DNA of 64,000 nucleotides from NCBI RefSeq assembly GCF_001941865.1, contig NZ_CP016162.1, positions 744,001-808,000 of the forward strand, in the 5' to 3' direction. The position numbers and the translations under genes were made by a program. Under the pieces are notes generated by a model. The model ran no database searches and was not told the DNA's origin. It saw only the letters and a list, made by a program, of their open reading frames with translations. This stretch comes from Pseudomonas alcaliphila JAB1 (lineage in GTDB: Bacteria > Pseudomonadota > Gammaproteobacteria > Pseudomonadales > Pseudomonadaceae). This document shows, piece after piece, positions 60,328 to 64,000 of this stretch. How positions within the stretch are numbered: position 1 is the first letter of the stretch; each line of letters starts with the position of its first letter.

Positions 60328-61881
60328 TCAGGAAGCAGAGGCAGAAGCTGGCGAGCAGTTCCACGGCAGCAGCGCTTCGTAGTCTTCGACGCTCTGTGCC
60401 GCAGGCAGGCGTTCAAGGATGTGGCGCAGCCAGGCGTAGGGCTCCTGCCCGTTGGCTTTCGCGGTTTCGATCAGGCTGTAGATCTGCGCGCTGGCCGTGG
60501 CACCCTTGGGCGTGTCGCTGAACAGCCAATTCTTGCGGCCGATGACGAACGGTCGGATGGCGTTCTCGGCGCGGTTGTTGTCGATCGGTAGATGCCCACC
60601 TTCGATGTAGCGCACCAGCCTGCTCCAGTTGCTGGCCAGGTAGTTCACCGCCTTGCCCAGGGCCGTCTGCCCAGCGACCTGCGACTGGGTTTTGTCCAGC
60701 CAGGCCTTGAGTTGGTCGAGCAGCGGCTGGCTGCGTTGCTGGCGGGCGGCCAGGCGTTCGCTGTCGTCGACCTCTTTAAGATCGCGCTCGATGCCGTAAA
60801 GCTTGTTGATCAGGTTCAGCGCCATGTCGGCACGGCCGGTCTTGCCCTTGGGCTGCACTTTCTGCGCCTCGACGAACTTGCGCCGCGCATGCGCCCAGCA
60901 GGCCAACCGCTCGATGCCGTCGCGTGCAGCCACGGCGTTGTAGCCGGCGTAGTCGTCGGTCATCAGGTAGCCGCGGTAGCCATCGAGCAGGCGTAGCGGC
61001 ACCTCCTGCGCACGGCTGGCTGTGTAGTCGAAAAGGATCACCGGCTTGTCCGGCGGCCCACCGCTTTGCACCCACATCCAGGATTGTGCCGAGGGGTCGC
61101 GTCCCAGTTCATGCAGCACCTGCAGACGCGTTTCGTCGCAGTGCAACACGGGGTATTCGAACAGTTTGTCGCGCATCAGGTTGAGCAGCGGTTGCAGTTG
61201 CTCGCCACTTTGGATCACCCAACGCGCCAGGGTCTGCCGTGGGATGTCGACGCCGTGGCGGCTGAGCATCCTCTCGAAGCGGTACAGCGGGATGCCGTCG
61301 GCGTACTTGGTGGTCAGCAGCATCGCCAATACGCTGGGGCTGGCCAGGCTCTTCTCGATCAGTTGTGCCGGCTTGTCGGCGGTGACCGGCGCGGTTTCAC
61401 AGGCCTTGCAGGCGTAGGTCTTGCGGATGTGGCGGATGACCCGCACCTGCATCGGGATGATCTCCAGCTGCTCGCTGGTCTCTTCACCGATGACCTGTTT
61501 GCAGGCGCCGCAGGCGCAGGTCAGTTCGTGCTCGGGCAGCTCATGGATGACCTCCACACGCGGCAGGTTGGCCGGCAGCGGCTTGCGTTTGCCACGGCGC
61601 TTGACCGGCGCAACGACTTCTTCGGCTTCGGCTTCGGCTGGCTCGGCGGCCAGCGCTTCGATCAGCTCTTCGGCCTCGTTGAACATGGCCAACTGCGGTG
61701 AGTCGGCATCTTCAGGGCTGCGCTCGGACTTAGGCGAGAACAGCTTGTGGCGCAGCAGGGCGACCTGTTCCTGAAGTTGTTCTATGCGAGCATCTTTCGC
61801 AGCCGCCTGTTCACTGGCCAGCAGCAGTAAATGCTTGAGCAGGATTGGGTCGTCAGGAAGGGACTCGGGCACGGCGATCAT
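60328..61881 (-). CDS. tnpC: IS66 transposase TnpC
   Basis: 517 residues. Leucine-zipper-like N-terminus (about 10-50: [25 protein letters not shown] in outline), a zinc-finger region with Cys122/124/127 and Cys158/161, and a DDE catalytic core with Asp249 (HCDETRL), Asp309 or Asp310 (MTDDYAGY) and Glu439 ([11 protein letters not shown]). The C-terminal IS66 segment ([25 protein letters not shown]) is complete. It is the active transposase of the element. Confidence 0.95.
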   Translation of the reverse strand: MIAVPESLPDDPILLKHLLLLASEQAAAKDARIEQLQEQVALLRHKLFSPKSERSPEDADSPQLAMFNEAEELIEALAAEPAEAEAEEVVAPVKRRGKRKPLPANLPRVEVIHELPEHELTCACGACKQVIGEETSEQLEIIPMQVRVIRHIRKTYACKACETAPVTADKPAQLIEKSLASPSVLAMLLTTKYADGIPLYRFERMLSRHGVDIPRQTLARWVIQSGEQLQPLLNLMRDKLFEYPVLHCDETRLQVLHELGRDPSAQSWMWVQSGGPPDKPVILFDYTASRAQEVPLRLLDGYRGYLMTDDYAGYNAVAARDGIERLACWAHARRKFVEAQKVQPKGKTGRADMALNLINKLYGIERDLKEVDDSERLAARQQRSQPLLDQLKAWLDKTQSQVAGQTALGKAVNYLASNWSRLVRYIEGGHLPIDNNRAENAIRPFVIGRKNWLFSDTPKGATASAQIYSLIETAKANGQEPYAWLRHILERLPAAQSVEDYEALLPWNCSPASASAS

Positions 61882-61900
61882 GGCCGTGGATTATACCGGC

Positions 61901-62260
61901 TCAGGTTACGAAGCGCGGCGTCAGTATCTGGTGCGGGCGATTACGCCACAGGTCGATGCCGTCGAGCAGCCAGTTCAACTCATCGACCGTCAGCTCAATG
62001 GCCTCGTCACCGGCATCGGGTTTGGTCTTGAAGCGCTCGGCTTCCAGACGCTTGAGCCACAGGCAGAAGCCATTGCGCTCCCAGTAGAGAATCTTGACCT
62101 GGCTGCGGGTGCGATTGAGGAACACGAACAGCACCGGGTTGAACACTTCCACCTTGATGTCCAGCTCGACCAGCGCCGCCAGGCCATTGATGGATTTGCG
62201 GAAGTCGACAGGCTTGGGATACAGATAAACCTTTTGGACCTTGGCGTCGGGACGCATCAT
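61901..62260 (-). CDS. tnpB: IS66 accessory protein TnpB
   Basis: 119 residues of the IS66 Orf2 family: VYLYPKPVDFRKSINGLAALVE, FNPVLFVFLNRTRSQVKILYWERNGFCLWLKRLE. Needed with TnpC for IS66 transposition by an unknown mechanism; it is unrelated to the TnpB nucleases of IS605. It starts at the ATG at 62260 or the adjacent one at 62257. Confidence 0.94.
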   Translation of the reverse strand: MMRPDAKVQKVYLYPKPVDFRKSINGLAALVELDIKVEVFNPVLFVFLNRTRSQVKILYWERNGFCLWLKRLEAERFKTKPDAGDEAIELTVDELNWLLDGIDLWRNRPHQILTPRFVT

Positions 62261-62341
62261 GGGATGAACTCCAGAGAAAACAGGAGTTCAGCATCCGCTG
62301 ATCTGCGGGCTATAGGCAGGTGGGGTTTATGGAGCGCTTAC

Positions 62342-62349
62342 CTAGGCCT
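62342..62349. repeat. 8-bp target site duplication, right copy
   Basis: CTAGGCCT, matching 60278-60285. Confidence 0.93.
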
Positions 62350-62596
62350 GAAGTTCAAACGGCAGAAACCCATTGGCCCCTATATCGTCGATTTCATCTG
62401 CACTGAACGTTGGCTCGTCATCGAGCTGGACGGTGGGCAGCATCAGTTGCAGACGGAATACGATCAACAACGTGAGCGTTATCTGGAGACTCGAGGCTAT
62501 CGTGTGCTGCGTTTCTGGAATCATCAGGTACTGGCTGAAACGGAGGCTGTACTTGAACAGATTCGTCTTGAAATTGGCGAGCAAGATGGCTTATGA
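62350..62596 (+). pseudogene. DUF559 endonuclease-like protein, 3' part
   Basis: Continues the frame after the duplicated CTA GGC CT: LKFKRQKPIGPYIVDFIC, then ERWLVIELDGGQH, RERYLETRGYRVLRFWN and EAVLEQIRLEIG. The PYIVDF-x-ERWLVIELDGGQH pattern (D, E-x-D/G) resembles the PD-(D/E)XK/Vsr nuclease core that defines DUF559. No start codon of its own is evident, so it is probably silent unless the IS excises. Confidence 0.9.
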
Positions 62597-62630
62597 GCGT
62601 CGCCGCGAGTCTTGGCATAACGTTGATCCG

Positions 62631-62671
62631 CTCCCCTCTCCCATTTATGGGAGAGGGGTTGGGGGAGAGGG
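62631..62671. repeat. Family D palindrome, single unit before pbpC
   Basis: CTCCCCTCTCCCATTTATGG, GAGAGGGG and the GGGGGAGAGGG tail. It starts 34 bases after the DUF559 stop and ends 6 bases before the pbpC ATG, so its purine-rich tail forms the pbpC ribosome-binding site. Confidence 0.85.
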
Positions 62672-62677
62672 TTTTGC

Positions 62678-64000
62678 ATGCCCCGCCTAACTCGCCGCTG
62701 GCTGCTGATCCTCCTGCTCCCCCTGGCCCTGCTCTGGCTCGCCGACCGCCTCTTCCCATTGCCCCTGCCCGAGGACGATCTGGCGCGCGTGGTGCTGGCC
62801 GAGGACGGCACGCCGCTGTGGCGCTTCGCCGATCGTGACGGTGTATGGCGTTACCCGGTGACGCCCGAAGAGGTCTCACCCTATTACCTCGAAGCCCTGC
62901 TGACCTACGAGGATCGCTGGTTTCGCCAGCACCCCGGCATCAACCCGCTGGCGCTGGGCCGTGCGGCCTGGCAGAACCTCACTGGCGGGCGCGTGGTGTC
63001 CGGCGGCAGTACGCTGTCGATGCAGGTGGCGCGACTGCTCGATCCGCACGGGCGCAATCTGCCGGGCAAGCTCAAGCAGCTGTGGCGGACCGCGCAGCTG
63101 GAGTGGCACCTGTCCAAGGATGAAATCCTCACCCTGTATCTGAATCGCGCGCCCTTCGGCGGCACCCTCGAGGGTGTGGCGGCAGCGAGCTGGAGTTACC
63201 TGGGCAAACCTCCAAGCCAACTGTCCCGTGCCGACGCCGCGTTGCTCGCGGTACTGCCGCAGGCGCCCAGCCGCTTGCGTCCGGACCGCCATCCCGAGCG
63301 CGCCCAGGCCGCACGTGACAAGGTGCTGCGGCGCCTGGGTGAGTTTCAGGTATGGCCGCAGGCGCAGGTGGATGAAGCGCTGGAAGAACCGGTGTTTCTT
63401 GCGCCGCGCCGTGAGCCGAGCCTGGCGCCCTTGCTGGCGCGTCGCCTGAACCGTGCTGGCAGCCCGCCGCTAATCCGCACCACCCTCGATGCCGGCTTGC
63501 AGCTGCGCCTGGAGGATCTGCTGCTGGGCTGGCGCGCGCGCCTGCCGGAGCGCACCTCGGCAGCGATTCTGGTGGTCGAGCACGAGAGTATGGCGGTGCG
63601 CGCCTACCTCGGCTCGGTGGATATCAGTGATACCGCGCGCTTCGGCCATGTCGACATGGTCCGCGCCCTGCGTTCGCCCGGTTCGACGCTGAAGCCCTTT
63701 CTCTACGGCATGGCCCTGGATGCTGGCTTGATCCATTCCGAATCACTGCTGCAGGACGTGCCGCGGCACTATGGCGACTACCGTCCCGGCAACTTCGCTG
63801 CCGGCTTCATCGGCCCGGTATCGGCCAGCGAAGCGCTGGCCACCTCACTCAACCTGCCCGCCGTGCAACTGCTCGAAGCCTATGGGCCGAAGCGCTTTGC
63901 CGGCGAGCTGCGCAGTGCCGGCGTGCCGATTCGCCTGCCGGCGCTGGCCGAACCGAACCTGGCGCTGATTCTGGGGGGCGGCGGCTCGCGCCTGGAATCG
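62678..64000 (+). CDS. pbpC: Penicillin-binding protein 1C (5' part, cut by window end)
   Basis: 441 residues are visible from the ATG at 62678; the C-terminus lies outside. Membrane anchor near residues 8-25 (LLILLLPLALLWLA), then a GT51 glycosyltransferase domain (EDRWFRQHPGINPLALGRAAW, GGSTLSMQVARLL, LNRAPFGG) and a transpeptidase domain with the active-site Ser336-Thr-Leu-Lys339 (SPGSTLKPF). Class A bifunctional peptidoglycan synthase of the PBP1C group. The partner gene magD lies upstream, as in E. coli, but the DUF559 gene, IS66 and family D repeats now separate the two. The reading frame is open to the window end. Confidence 0.94.
   Translation, partial: MPRLTRRWLLILLLPLALLWLADRLFPLPLPEDDLARVVLAEDGTPLWRFADRDGVWRYPVTPEEVSPYYLEALLTYEDRWFRQHPGINPLALGRAAWQNLTGGRVVSGGSTLSMQVARLLDPHGRNLPGKLKQLWRTAQLEWHLSKDEILTLYLNRAPFGGTLEGVAAASWSYLGKPPSQLSRADAALLAVLPQAPSRLRPDRHPERAQAARDKVLRRLGEFQVWPQAQVDEALEEPVFLAPRREPSLAPLLARRLNRAGSPPLIRTTLDAGLQLRLEDLLLGWRARLPERTSAAILVVEHESMAVRAYLGSVDISDTARFGHVDMVRALRSPGSTLKPFLYGMALDAGLIHSESLLQDVPRHYGDYRPGNFAAGFIGPVSASEALATSLNLPAVQLLEAYGPKRFAGELRSAGVPIRLPALAEPNLALILGGGGSRLES

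Larger units (their letters stand above)
60286..62341. mobile_element. IS66-family insertion sequence (2056 bp)
   Basis: Bounded by perfect 20-bp terminal inverted repeats, GTAAGCGCTCCATAAACCCC at the left and its complement at the right, with the 8-bp target duplication outside. It carries tnpB and tnpC on the minus strand. No tnpA is present: only about 80 bases separate tnpB from the right end. It interrupts a DUF559 gene. Ends, genes and duplication are all intact, so the insertion looks recent. Confidence 0.94.

Noticed and set aside
62261..62341. Search for IS66 tnpA
   Set aside because: Only about 80 bases remain between tnpB and the right inverted repeat, too few for tnpA; no such frame exists on either strand of the element.

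Overview
The window is chromosomal DNA from a high-GC gammaproteobacterium, almost certainly a Pseudomonas of the mendocina/oleovorans/alcaligenes type. As far as I remember it, the gene order from speA through gcbA, ctpL, dsbD, aroQ, accB, accC, prmA, dusB, fis, purH, purD, retS, the urea transporter and the urease genes follows the PA4838-PA4872 stretch of P. aeruginosa PAO1, read in reverse. The species cannot be fixed from the sequence alone.

Layout. 1-5250: end of a sugar-binding protein gene, two tandem amino-acid-type binding proteins, a lone GspF-like membrane protein, an oxaloacetate decarboxylase, a DksA/TraR zinc-finger protein and a hemerythrin. 5270-5980: a REP-associated tyrosine transposase (RAYT) between pairs of its own palindromes. 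6002-9968 (minus): urease operon ureD-ureA-GNAT-ureB-ureC. 10149-19058: an accessory block with a TSUP transporter, an SDR, an amino-acid ABC importer, a MocR regulator, a class-III aminotransferase and a class-II aldolase. 19303-25113 (minus): urea ABC transporter urtABCDE, followed upstream by a GntR regulator and allophanate hydrolase. 27924-31428 (minus): marC and retS. 31722-38694 (minus): purD, purH, fis, dusB, a DUF3426 protein and prmA. 39008-43295 (minus): accC, accB, aroQ and dsbD. 43464-49797: a chemoreceptor, the diguanylate cyclase gcbA, DUF2333, Nudix and an eIF1-like protein. 50062-55000: speA, DUF2214, a second diguanylate cyclase and a MATE exporter. 55147-64000: an alpha-2-macroglobulin and its partner pbpC (cut by the window end), with a DUF559 gene between them that has been split by an IS66-family element.

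How the genes work together. Urea is imported by UrtABCDE and hydrolysed by urease. Sigma-54 type -24/-12 promoters upstream of ureD and of the allophanate hydrolase gene point to nitrogen control of this urea/allophanate block. RetS and two diguanylate cyclases belong to lifestyle switching. AccB/AccC, AroQ and PurD/PurH are housekeeping biosynthesis. MagD and PbpC form a periplasmic defence and peptidoglycan pair.

The most unusual content is between the genes. At least eight families of palindromic repeats occur. Several are flush with stop codons, and several sit in nearly every open junction of the urea operons. Three stand out. The first is a set of 144-184 bp elements (here family H) whose outer arms differ from copy to copy but are complementary within each copy. 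The second is a cruciform of about 104 bp (family C). The third is a CCCTCTCCC/GGGAGAGGG element (family D) that lacks the GTAG mark of RAYT substrates and brackets the DUF559 nuclease-like gene, as REPs bracket a RAYT. That last arrangement is my best candidate for an undescribed system.
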